The translations under genes and the position numbers were made by a program. A stretch of DNA of 64,000 nucleotides from an uncultured Ruminococcus sp. (GTDB lineage Bacteria; Bacillota; Clostridia; Oscillospirales; Ruminococcaceae), in NCBI GenBank assembly GCA_947624255.1, contig CANQJO010000004.1, positions 1 through 64,000 of the forward strand, read 5' to 3'. Every line of letters starts with the position of its first letter. Position 1 is the first letter of the stretch. Under the pieces are notes generated by a model. The model worked only from the letters and a program-made list of their open reading frames with translations, made no database searches and was not told the DNA's origin. Positions 56,496 through 64,000 of the stretch are shown piece by piece.

Positions 56496-56533
56496 ACCAC
56501 CTCATTGTAAGTTATTGCAGATCCGGATCCTGT

Positions 56534-57268
56534 TTAATATCCGTATCTGTAATTCAGATAGCCAAGAAACAGGAGATGTGCGGGATAGAATATATAGAAC
56601 ACCCATTTATCATATTTACCGCCGCCTTTTTCGCCGTTATAAAGCCACAGTAAAAGCACAGGCAGAAATACACCGAGTTTGTGAATATTATAAGAAATAA
56701 ATGAAGGATATTTCACAATCGAAATTGCTGTTGGGAGAAGATAAACAACTGCTGCAAGGGAATATCCTGCAAGATCGGAATGTTTGTGCTCACCCGATCT
56801 TCCGATTTCAAACGCCATAGTAAAAAGTATTGCATCGCTTCCCCAGTCGCAATAATCGGCGAAAAAAGCTATAAACATTATAAGCGGCAATTTAAGACAT
56901 ATGTTTATTGATTTGCTGTTATATATGTAAACTGAAAGCAGGCAGAGGAACAAGGTTGAGATCATGCTTTCTGTTCCTCTTTCAAAAAAACCGCCGTTGA
57001 AACAAAATGCATACGCAAAATGTGATATTACAGCAAATATGCCGAGTCTTATGAAATATTTTTTAACATTTCTTGTGTGATGATAACCCTCTGATATGAA
57101 AAAACACATTACAGGTGCAGTCGTTCTGCCAATAAAATGCATTATCTGCCCGGCGACACTGTCTGTTACGACAAAAAGCCAGGCGATATGATCTATGAGC
57201 ATAGCAAGTATAGCAATATATTTGATTTCCGAAGCAGTGAGACCTTTTTTATTATTATTTTTTACCAT
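56534..57268 (-). CDS. TraX family membrane protein
   Basis: A 244-residue protein with about seven or eight membrane segments. The start LTASEIKYIAILAMLIDHIA and the motifs FIGRTTAPVMCFFISEGYHH and WVFYIFYPAHLLFL are typical of the TraX family, named for the F-pilin acetylation protein but common in gut Firmicutes, where its target is unknown; an acyltransferase activity on surface molecules is suggested. There are no conjugation genes here. It sits 26 bases after the aconitase stop. Confidence 0.88.
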   Translation of the reverse strand: MVKNNNKKGLTASEIKYIAILAMLIDHIAWLFVVTDSVAGQIMHFIGRTTAPVMCFFISEGYHHTRNVKKYFIRLGIFAVISHFAYAFCFNGGFFERGTESMISTLFLCLLSVYIYNSKSINICLKLPLIMFIAFFADYCDWGSDAILFTMAFEIGRSGEHKHSDLAGYSLAAVVYLLPTAISIVKYPSFISYNIHKLGVFLPVLLLWLYNGEKGGGKYDKWVFYIFYPAHLLFLGYLNYRYGY

Positions 57269-57294
57269 AAACAGCTCCCTGCTCTGTATTTTGA

Positions 57295-59232
57295 TTATTT
57301 CATATTCTCTCTTGTGTAGTCAAGAAGTCCGCCGGCAAGGATAATATCCTTTGTTCTGCCCGAAAGCTCACAAAGAACAGGTATCTCTATACCCTTTGTC
57401 CTGTTGATGACGGTCAGTTCAGATCTGCCTTCTTCAACTGATTTACGGATATCCGCAAGAACGAGCTGATCTCCCTGACTGATCTTATCATAGTCAGATT
57501 CATTTACAAATGTAAGCGGGAGTATTCCTGCATTCACAAGGTTAGCTCTGTGAATTCTTGCAAAAGATTTAACGATAACAGCCTTTACTCCAAGATATAA
57601 TGGTGCAAGGGCAGCGTGCTCTCGTGATGAACCCTGACCGTAATTCGAGCCTCCCACAATGATACTCTTTCCGAGGGCTTTTGCTCTCTCCGGGAAGGTT
57701 TCATCGCATACAGCAAAGCAGTGCTGAGAGATCTTCGGAATATTCGACCGAAGAGGAAGTATCTTTGCACCGGCAGGCATAATGTGATCTGTAGTGATAT
57801 TATCTCCGACTTTAAGAGAAACGGCAGCATCTATAGTCTCCGGGAGCGGAGAAGTCTCAGGATACGGCTTGATATTGGGACCTCTGAGTATTTCCACGCT
57901 ATCCATTTCTTCCTCAGAAACAGGAGGTACGACCATATTGTCATTTATCGTGAATATCTCAGGCAAACGGAACTCGGGCATATCGCCAAGCTCTCTCGGA
58001 TCTGTGAGATATCCGGTAATGGCAGAGGCAGCGGCTGTCTCAGGTGAAACGAGATATATCTGACCGTCCTTTGTTCCGGAGCGTCCCTCAAAGTTTCTGT
58101 TGAATGTACGCAGAGAGATACCTTTTGAATTAGGCGACTGTCCCATTCCTATACAAGGTCCGCAGGCACTTTCAAGTATTCTTGCGCCTGCCTCGATAAG
58201 ATCGGAGAGCGCACCATTCTGTGCAAGCATATTAAGCACCTGCTTTGAACCGGGAGCGATCGAAAGCGAAACGTCCGGGTGAACCGTCTTGCCTTTCAGA
58301 ATATGAGCTACTTTAAGCATATCGAGAAGAGATGAGTTAGTACATGATCCGATACATACCTGATCTATCTTTAATTTTCCGATCTCATGAGTAGTTTTAA
58401 CGTTATCGGGAGAATGCGGACACGCTGCAAGAGGAACAAGCTCACTGAGGTCAATGGTAAATTCCTCATCATATTCTGCATCATCATCAGCAGACAGAGG
58501 TGTCCACACCTCTTCACGGCACTGAGCCTTTAGGAACTGTTTTGTGATCTCATCTGAGGGGAAGATAGAGGTCGTTGCGCCAAGCTCCGCACCCATATTG
58601 GTGATCGTTGCACGCTCCGGCACAGAGAGAGTCTTTACTCCCTCGCCGCAGTATTCGATGACTTTTCCGACTCCGCCCTTTACAGACATTCTTCTGAGGA
58701 CTTCAAGAATAACGTCCTTAGCTGATACCCACGGGCTGAGCTTTCCTGTAAGCTCAACTCTGACTACTTTAGGGCAAGTTATGTAGTAAGCTCCGCCGCC
58801 CATAGCTACTGCAACGTCAAGACCGCCTGCGCCGATAGCGATCATACCGATACCGCCGCCTGTGGGGGTGTGACTGTCAGAGCCTATCAGAGTCTTGCCG
58901 GGTATGCCGAAACGTTCAAGATGGACTTGATGGCAGATACCGTTTCCGGGACGAGAGAAATAAATACCATGCTTCTTGGCTACGCTGCCGATAAAGCGAT
59001 GATCGTCAGCGTTCTCAAATCCGTTCTGGAGAGTATTGTGATCAATATAAGCGACTGAACGTTCGGTCTTTACACGAGGAACACCGATCGCCTCAAATTC
59101 GAGATACGCCATAGTACCCGTAGCGTCCTGAGTGAGCGTCTGATCGATACGGATACCGATCTCCTGACCTTTTACATACTCGCCGTCAACAAGATGAGCT
59201 CTGAGTATTTTTTCTGTCAGAGTTAAACCCAT
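57295..59232 (-). CDS. acn: Aconitate hydratase
   Basis: A 645-residue aconitase that isomerises citrate and isocitrate. Its [4Fe-4S] ligands are in CIGSCTNSSLLD and ESACGPCIGMGQ. Other motifs are LIGSDSHTPTGGGIGM and GGSNYGQGSSREHAAL in the swivelling domain. The short length, with no large AcnA/AcnB extra domains, fits the clostridial subfamily. I chose the ATG at 59232, nine bases after AAAGGA; the ATG three codons earlier is too close to that site. It heads the 17-gene operon. Confidence 0.95.
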   Translation of the reverse strand: MGLTLTEKILRAHLVDGEYVKGQEIGIRIDQTLTQDATGTMAYLEFEAIGVPRVKTERSVAYIDHNTLQNGFENADDHRFIGSVAKKHGIYFSRPGNGICHQVHLERFGIPGKTLIGSDSHTPTGGGIGMIAIGAGGLDVAVAMGGGAYYITCPKVVRVELTGKLSPWVSAKDVILEVLRRMSVKGGVGKVIEYCGEGVKTLSVPERATITNMGAELGATTSIFPSDEITKQFLKAQCREEVWTPLSADDDAEYDEEFTIDLSELVPLAACPHSPDNVKTTHEIGKLKIDQVCIGSCTNSSLLDMLKVAHILKGKTVHPDVSLSIAPGSKQVLNMLAQNGALSDLIEAGARILESACGPCIGMGQSPNSKGISLRTFNRNFEGRSGTKDGQIYLVSPETAAASAITGYLTDPRELGDMPEFRLPEIFTINDNMVVPPVSEEEMDSVEILRGPNIKPYPETSPLPETIDAAVSLKVGDNITTDHIMPAGAKILPLRSNIPKISQHCFAVCDETFPERAKALGKSIIVGGSNYGQGSSREHAALAPLYLGVKAVIVKSFARIHRANLVNAGILPLTFVNESDYDKISQGDQLVLADIRKSVEEGRSELTVINRTKGIEIPVLCELSGRTKDIILAGGLLDYTRENMK

Positions 59233-59259
59233 AGAAATCATTCCTTTCAGAATATATTG

Positions 59260-59330
59260 ATACCGAATGATGTTACAAACCGATCATCATATCTGTTGAA
59301 AGTGAGACGATTTACAGCGATGTTCGGTAT
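59260..59330 (-). promoter_or_regulatory. Possible structured leader of the acn operon
   Basis: The transcript can close a helix between its first bases (AUACCGAA, 59330-59323) and UUCGGUAU (59267-59260), with inside hairpins of 4 bp (CUGU/ACAG) and 5 bp (UGAUG/CAUCA). It ends about 20 bases before the ribosome site. Confidence 0.35.
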
Positions 59331-59339
59331 ACACTATAT

Positions 59340-59368
59340 ATTTTACACCATTCTGCTCACTTTGTCAA
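59340..59368 (-). promoter_or_regulatory. Promoter of the acn-to-carrier operon
   Basis: TTGACA (59368-59363) and TAAAAT (59345-59340) on the minus strand with a 17-base spacer; transcription would begin near 59333. Confidence 0.75.
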
Positions 59369-59453
59369 GAAATAAACAAAGTATTTTTGATTTCTCGTCA
59401 CATATCTGCATTTTGCACAAAGATGCCGCAATCAGAAACAGAAAATTCCAAAA

Positions 59454-59481
59454 AAAGTCCCCGTGACCTGTCGGGGACTTT
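59454..59481 (-). terminator. Rho-independent terminator of lysA
   Basis: AAAGTCCCCG and CGGGGACTTT form a 10-bp stem with an 8-base loop, and the minus-strand transcript continues with a run of Ts. Confidence 0.88.
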
Positions 59482-59491
59482 CTTTGGTAGA

Positions 59492-60790
59492 TCAGACATC
59501 ATTCCGGATAATATCCTCCGGAGTCTCTCTTTTTACGGCAATACGTGATTCTCCGTTGTTTACGAAAACGACCGGAGGTTTTGGTATCCTGTTATAGTTT
59601 GACGCCATAGAGTAGTTATATGCTCCGGTAGCGCAGACAGCGATTATATCACCTGATTCAGCGTGTTGGAGGGGCATATTTTCTCCGATGAGATCGCCGC
59701 TCTCACAGCATTTTCCGGCGATGGTAACTTTTTCAGACCGTTCTTCTGACGCCTTATTTGCAACTACAGCCTCATACTCAGACTGATAGAGTATATATCT
59801 GGGATTGTCTCCCATTCCGCCGTCAACGGAAATATATGTCCTTATGCCGGGGATCTCTTTACGGGCACCGACCTTATACAGTGTAATGCCGGCAGGTGCT
59901 GCGATAGAGCGTCCGGGTTCGATAAGAATGAACGGCTGAGCAATTCCGAGAGCGACACATTCAGACCTGACAACTTCAGATACTCTCTCAATGTATGTCT
60001 CAAACGGAGCGGGATCGTGACTATTCAGGTATTTTATGCCGAAGCCGCCGCCGAGGTTAAGCTCGGATATCTCATGCCCCAGCTTATCCTTTATTTCGGC
60101 AATAAATCCAAGCATGACTTTAGCCGCTTCCTCAAAGGGAGCGATGTCAAATATCTGCGAACCTATGTGGCAGTGAACTCCGACAAGATCAACGTTCTCA
60201 CATTCAACAGCCTGCTTTGCAGCCTCGAACGCTTCACCTGTTTCAAGCGCAAAACCAAACTTGCTGTCGATCTGACCGGTCTTTACAAAATCATGCGTAT
60301 GAGCATCAATGCCGGGTTTGATTCGGAGCATGATGCGTGCTTTCGACTTTTTCTCCTCGGCTGTTTTTTCAAGGCGGAGAAGCTCGCTGATATTATCAAC
60401 AATGATGTGTCCCACACCGCAGTCAACAGCATATTCAAGCTCCTCGTCAGTCTTATTATTTCCGTGAAATCCGATCTTCGAGGTGTCAAAGCCTGCCTTT
60501 ACGGCAGTGTAAAGCTCGCCTATAGAGACAACGTCCAGACCGATGCCCTCGCTGTTGATGATCCTGCACATTTCAAGGCAGGAGAACGCTTTGCTTGCAT
60601 AGCAGACCATTCCCTTGCCGCCGTAGTATTTGTCGATGCTGCTTTTGAACCGGCGGCAGGCATTTCTTATCATTACCTCGTCCATGACATAAAGAGGAGT
60701 TCCGTATTGAACAGCAAGATCAACGGTATCTATGCCGCCGATGGTAAGGTGTCCTTTTTTGTTTACATTAAGGTTTTCAGATACAAACAT
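59492..60790 (-). CDS. lysA: Diaminopimelate decarboxylase
   Basis: A 432-residue PLP enzyme that makes L-lysine from meso-diaminopimelate. The PLP lysine is in VCYASKAFSC near residue 60, with HCHIGSQIFD, ELNLGGGFGIKY, EPGRSIAA and the substrate-site cysteine GKCCESGDLI. I chose the ATG at 60790 (AGGAT eight bases upstream); the TTG two codons before it is too near that site. It follows engB by 36 bases without a visible terminator, so the three genes lon, engB and lysA may be cotranscribed. Confidence 0.95.
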   Translation of the reverse strand: MFVSENLNVNKKGHLTIGGIDTVDLAVQYGTPLYVMDEVMIRNACRRFKSSIDKYYGGKGMVCYASKAFSCLEMCRIINSEGIGLDVVSIGELYTAVKAGFDTSKIGFHGNNKTDEELEYAVDCGVGHIIVDNISELLRLEKTAEEKKSKARIMLRIKPGIDAHTHDFVKTGQIDSKFGFALETGEAFEAAKQAVECENVDLVGVHCHIGSQIFDIAPFEEAAKVMLGFIAEIKDKLGHEISELNLGGGFGIKYLNSHDPAPFETYIERVSEVVRSECVALGIAQPFILIEPGRSIAAPAGITLYKVGARKEIPGIRTYISVDGGMGDNPRYILYQSEYEAVVANKASEERSEKVTIAGKCCESGDLIGENMPLQHAESGDIIAVCATGAYNYSMASNYNRIPKPPVVFVNNGESRIAVKRETPEDIIRNDV

Positions 60791-60826
60791 TTTCAACTAT
60801 CCTTTCCTTTGAAATTTTTCAGCAGA

Positions 60827-61435
60827 TCATTGCGCTCCTTGATCCTCATCGTCCGCTATTTCTTCGACGATACTCCGCAGCTCCTCCACTCCCTCAAAGG
60901 TCACAGAGGAAAACGGTACAACGTGAATATCTTCAAAACACGGTATCTCATCGGCAAAAGCCTCCATACGGCGCAGCCGTTCGTTCTTTTTCAGCTTATC
61001 GGCTTTTGTCAGAACGATCACAAAAGGCATTTCCGTATCTATGAGGTAGTTTATCATGCTTATGTCGTCAGCGGTAGGCTTATGGCGCATATCCACCAGC
61101 ATAAAAACGAGCCTTATATCCCTGTCAGAATTCAGATACCCCTCGATAAGCTCTGCCCATCGCTCTTTTTCAGCCTTTGAGACTTTCGCATATCCATATC
61201 CGGGAAGATCGGTGAAGTAGAGGTTTTCCAGACTATAGAAATTTATAGTCGCCGTTTTCCCCGGAACTGAGCTTACTCTCGCAAGATTTTTCCTGTTGAA
61301 CAGCTTATTTATCAGTGTAGACTTTCCCACATTGGAGTGTCCGGCAAATGCTATCTCTGTTTTTTCAGGAGGCGGTATCTGCGAAAACTTACCATATGAT
61401 GCAGAAAACTCCGCTTTGTTGTAATTTAGTTTCAC
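60827..61435 (-). CDS. engB: Ribosome biogenesis GTPase EngB/YsxC
   Basis: A 202-residue GTPase needed for 50S assembly. G1 is AGHSNVGKSTLIN, G3 is DLPGYGYAKV and G4 is VLTKADK. The start is a GTG with GGAGG eight bases upstream, 14 bases after the lon stop; lon-engB is a conserved Firmicute pair. Confidence 0.96.
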   Translation of the reverse strand: MKLNYNKAEFSASYGKFSQIPPPEKTEIAFAGHSNVGKSTLINKLFNRKNLARVSSVPGKTATINFYSLENLYFTDLPGYGYAKVSKAEKERWAELIEGYLNSDRDIRLVFMLVDMRHKPTADDISMINYLIDTEMPFVIVLTKADKLKKNERLRRMEAFADEIPCFEDIHVVPFSSVTFEGVEELRSIVEEIADDEDQGAQ

Positions 61436-61449
61436 CCGATCTGCCTCCC

Positions 61450-63780
61450 TTACTGTTTCAAAGCCGTATCAAGAACATCTTTTATATTTTCAGCAAGGAC
61501 GAATCTGACAGAATCCTTGACAGCATTATCGACTTCTTCAAGATCGGGATCATTATCTTTGGGGACAATGACAGTCTTTATTCCGCCCTTATATGCAGCC
61601 ATTGTTTTTTCACGGAGACCTCCTATAGGAAGTACCTTTCCGTGAAGCGTTATCTCTCCGGTCATAGCAGTATCTGCCCTGACGGGGATTCCCGAAAGTG
61701 CGGAAACAAGTGCAGTAGTCATAGTAACTCCGGCAGAGGGACCGTCCTTTGGCACTGCGCCCTCCGGTGCATGAATGTGGATATCATTCTCCTTGTAAAA
61801 ATCGGGATTTATTCCGTATTCATCCGCAATATTCCTTACATAGCTCACGGCGAGACGTGCGCTCTCTTTCATAACATCTCCGAGAGAGCCGGTTACCTCG
61901 ACCTTTCCTGTTCCTTTCAGCACAAGGACTTCAAGAGGCATGATGACACCTCCGACGGAAGTCCACGCAAGACCGTTTACAACACCTATCTGATCTTTTT
62001 TAGAGGAAAGATCCTCGGAATATTTATGTACACCGAGAAGATCTTTAAGATCCTTTTTCTTCACAGTGATGCGTTTTGCCTCTTCTGAGGCTATTTTTCT
62101 CGCAGCCTTGCGGCATAATGAAGCGATACATCTTTCAAGCGAGCGAACTCCCGCCTCTTTAGTATAATATTTAATTATATCATTTATAGCCTCATCATCT
62201 ATCTTCAACTGTGAAGCCTTCAATCCGTGCTCTTTGATCTGTTTGGGAATGAGATGCTCCTTAGCAATGTGGAATTTCTCCTCGGCAGTATAGCTCGGCA
62301 GCTCTATGACCTCCATTCTGTCAAGAAGAGGTCCGGGAATAGATGAAATATTGTTGGCAGTTGTTATGAAAACAGCCTTGCTGAGATCGAACGGTATCTC
62401 AAGAAAATGATCTCTGAATGCATTGTTCTGCTCACTGTCGAGGACTTCAAGCATTGCCGACGAAGGATCGCCTTTTATATCGCTGCAAAGCTTGTCTATC
62501 TCATCGAACAGAATAAGAGGATTTGCCGATCCTGCCTGTTGTATCGCAGTTATTATGCGGCCTGGCATAGCTCCGACATATGTTTTTCTGTGACCTCTTA
62601 TATCAGCCTCGTCACGTATTCCGCCGAGGGATACTCTTGCATATTTTCGTCCCATAGCTTTTGCGACAGACTTTGCTATCGAGGTCTTTCCTATTCCGGG
62701 AGGTCCCGCAAGACAGATTATCTGTCCCTTTATTTCGGGATTAAGCATATGTACTGCAAGAAACTCCAGTATTCTTTCCTTAACTTTTTTCAGCCCGTAG
62801 TGATCCTTTTCAAGTACAGTCTCGGCTTTTTCCATGGTGAGCTTAGCCTTTGTATATTTTCCCCAAGGCAGGTCGAGCACTGTATCAAGGTAATTCTTTA
62901 CAACAAAAGCCTCCTGTGAGGACGGCGGGAGCTTTGTGAGCTTATCAGCCTCTTTCAGCAGTTTTTCTCTGCTTTTCTCATCAATTTTAAGCTGCATCAC
63001 ATCATTGATATAGCTGTAGGCATCATCATCGGAATCTTCTCCGAGCTGCTCCTGTATCACCCTCATCTGCTCACGCAGATAATACTCACGCTGACCTTTG
63101 TCGATGCTGTTTTTTGTCTGTTCGTTTATCAGGCTTTCAAGTTCAAGTATCTCAACTTCGGAGGTCAGGCAGGCATAAAGCACCGATAGCTTGTTAATGA
63201 CGTTCGTCTCTTCAAGAAGTGTCTGTTTATCCCTGTAATTGAGCCCACAGTTGAATGTAACAGCCTCAAACAGCTTGGTCGGAGATTCCTGTGTCATAAT
63301 TGAAGTGATAAGCTCCTGAGGCATTTTCGGAAAGAAGGATGAGTACCGTTCAAATACATCTTTGACCGAACGCATAAGGGCTTGAGCTTCCAGCTCATCA
63401 TATTTTGACCGTGAGTATGTGGGAGTTTTCTTGATCTCAGCTCTCAGTCCCTCACCATCATCTATCAGCCTGACCAGATTTGCTTTATAGATCCCCTCAA
63501 CAAGCACCTTCATAAAGTTTTCCGGAAGCTTGAGTACCTGTTTTATCTCAGCTACGACACCGACCTTGTATAGATCGGAAGCTTTCGGATTTTCTACATA
63601 TGTTTCGTGCTGTGTAACAAGGAAGATCTTCCCACCCTCCTTTATAGCACGCTCCACGGCATTGATGGATTTGTCACGGGATATATCAAAATGCATCACC
63701 ATTTTCGGGAATGCAACAAGTCCACGAACAGCCAGAGCGTTGAGGATCGTCTCGTTTTCTGTTTTTTTGCTGCTTTTCAT
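61450..63780 (-). CDS. lon: ATP-dependent protease Lon
   Basis: A 776-residue Lon of the LonA type. It has an N-terminal substrate-binding domain (LNALAVRGLVAFPKM), a coiled middle, an AAA+ domain with Walker A GPPGIGKTSIAK and Walker B NPLILFDEIDKL, and a protease domain with the catalytic serine in PKDGPSAGVTM and the lysine downstream in GGLREKTMAAYKGG. It degrades misfolded and regulatory proteins. I chose the ATG at 63780 (GGAA seven bases upstream, rather weak); the longer frame would start inside a leader hairpin. The leader of about 120 bases carries two strong hairpins. Confidence 0.95.
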   Translation of the reverse strand: MKSSKKTENETILNALAVRGLVAFPKMVMHFDISRDKSINAVERAIKEGGKIFLVTQHETYVENPKASDLYKVGVVAEIKQVLKLPENFMKVLVEGIYKANLVRLIDDGEGLRAEIKKTPTYSRSKYDELEAQALMRSVKDVFERYSSFFPKMPQELITSIMTQESPTKLFEAVTFNCGLNYRDKQTLLEETNVINKLSVLYACLTSEVEILELESLINEQTKNSIDKGQREYYLREQMRVIQEQLGEDSDDDAYSYINDVMQLKIDEKSREKLLKEADKLTKLPPSSQEAFVVKNYLDTVLDLPWGKYTKAKLTMEKAETVLEKDHYGLKKVKERILEFLAVHMLNPEIKGQIICLAGPPGIGKTSIAKSVAKAMGRKYARVSLGGIRDEADIRGHRKTYVGAMPGRIITAIQQAGSANPLILFDEIDKLCSDIKGDPSSAMLEVLDSEQNNAFRDHFLEIPFDLSKAVFITTANNISSIPGPLLDRMEVIELPSYTAEEKFHIAKEHLIPKQIKEHGLKASQLKIDDEAINDIIKYYTKEAGVRSLERCIASLCRKAARKIASEEAKRITVKKKDLKDLLGVHKYSEDLSSKKDQIGVVNGLAWTSVGGVIMPLEVLVLKGTGKVEVTGSLGDVMKESARLAVSYVRNIADEYGINPDFYKENDIHIHAPEGAVPKDGPSAGVTMTTALVSALSGIPVRADTAMTGEITLHGKVLPIGGLREKTMAAYKGGIKTVIVPKDNDPDLEEVDNAVKDSVRFVLAENIKDVLDTALKQ

Positions 63781-63811
63781 TGTCTGTTCCAAAATTATCA
63801 CCACATTTTTT

Positions 63812-63827
63812 GCCGGAGCAGTCCGGC
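63812..63827 (-). repeat. Hairpin in the lon leader (inner)
   Basis: GCCGGA and TCCGGC form a perfect 6-bp stem with a 4-base loop, about 30 bases before the lon start. It is followed by As, not Ts, on the transcript. Confidence 0.5.
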
Positions 63828-63853
63828 TTTGTCTGTTTTTCAACAGCATAACG

Positions 63854-63883
63854 GTGCATAATGCTGATTTCGGCATTATGCAC
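63854..63883 (-). repeat. Hairpin in the lon leader (outer)
   Basis: GTGCATAATGC and GCATTATGCAC form a perfect 11-bp stem with an 8-base loop. Part of it (ATGCTG, 63861-63866) could instead pair with CAGCAT (63844-63849), so two exclusive folds are possible. Confidence 0.6.
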
Positions 63884-63906
63884 TGCGATCATGCCACGAT
63901 ATGAAT

Positions 63907-63935
63907 ATTATACTATAATTTATTGAAAAATGCAA
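63907..63935 (-). promoter_or_regulatory. Promoter of lon
   Basis: TTGCAT (63935-63930) and TATAAT (63912-63907) on the minus strand with a 17-base spacer. Confidence 0.75.
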
Positions 63936-64000
63936 GCGGTATTTCTTATCATTTTGACATATTCCTGTCATTTACTCTGATATTAACAATTTGTTAACAA

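Noticed and set aside
56534..57268. TraX as a sign of a conjugative element
   Set aside because: No relaxase, coupling protein or other transfer genes are nearby; chromosomal TraX-family proteins are common in gut Firmicutes.
59242..59370. Rex operator before aconitase
   Set aside because: No TTGTTAA-N4-TTAACAA or TTGTGAA-type site could be found near the promoter.
60017..61180. 387-residue open frame antisense to lysA and engB
   Set aside because: It crosses two firmly identified genes on the opposite strand and has no recognisable domain.

Overview
The window reads as core chromosome of a low-to-mid GC, anaerobic, Gram-positive Firmicute. The gene set and its style (Flx/Hdr flavoproteins, pyruvate formate-lyase, reverse-type rubrerythrin, Rex, FMN riboswitch, AGGAGG ribosome sites, TTGACA-N17-TATAAT promoters) best fit the Ruminococcus/Oscillospiraceae group of gut Clostridia. 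The family assignment is inference. I see no rRNA, tRNA, CRISPR, insertion sequence or prophage.

Layout. 1-13.8 kb (all minus strand): a LUD-domain protein, hpf, then a long array read rnj -> gdpP -> rplI -> dnaB -> tilS -> ftsH, a terminator, and FHA -> ftsW-like -> pbpA-like cell wall genes. 14-19.5 kb: a Xer-type tyrosine recombinase with a strongly structured leader, an HU + AT-hook protein operon, a NYN-domain protein whose promoter lies between two near-identical inverted repeats, and enolase. 19.6-22.4 kb: reverse rubrerythrin and a small NrdD-tail-like protein divergent from a Crp/Fnr regulator with a perfect palindrome at its promoter, then uppP. 22.3-28.3 kb: FMN riboswitch and ribD-ribE-ribBA-ribH, followed in the same run by a HAD phosphatase and a metallopeptidase-like lipoprotein. 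28.4-37.5 kb: double-HhH ComEA-like protein, UDP-sugar dehydrogenase, cdaA-cdaR (c-di-AMP synthesis), cysteine desulfurase + DUF3343-like, TraB/GumN-like lipoprotein, degenerate GGDEF protein. 37.6-42.4 kb: AI-2E-family exporter, 1-phosphofructokinase, and a pyruvate formate-lyase split into a body plus two tiny downstream genes, the second of which carries the glycyl-radical domain.

42.5-59.2 kb is the most striking part: seventeen consecutive minus-strand genes, mostly overlapping or closely spaced, read aconitase - TraX - 61-aa membrane protein - isocitrate dehydrogenase - Rex - fumarase - HdrB - HdrC - HdrA - MvhD/FlxD - FlxC - FlxB - FlxA - fumarate reductase iron-sulfur subunit - fumarate reductase flavoprotein - P-loop kinase - AspT/SucE-type carrier. 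The simplest reading is a soluble electron-bifurcating NAD(P)H:disulfide/ferredoxin machine (FlxABCD-HdrABC) wired to a membrane-anchor-free fumarate reductase, with the oxidative and reductive branches of a split TCA cycle, a redox sensor, and a probable succinate exporter in the same unit. 59.5-63.8 kb: lysA, engB and lon.

The genes fit a fermentative lifestyle: enolase and pyruvate formate-lyase feed acetyl-CoA, the split TCA unit supplies 2-oxoglutarate and disposes of electrons as succinate, while c-di-AMP synthesis (cdaA/cdaR) and breakdown (gdpP) are both encoded here. Gene functions are from recognised motifs and remembered family features; no searches were run.
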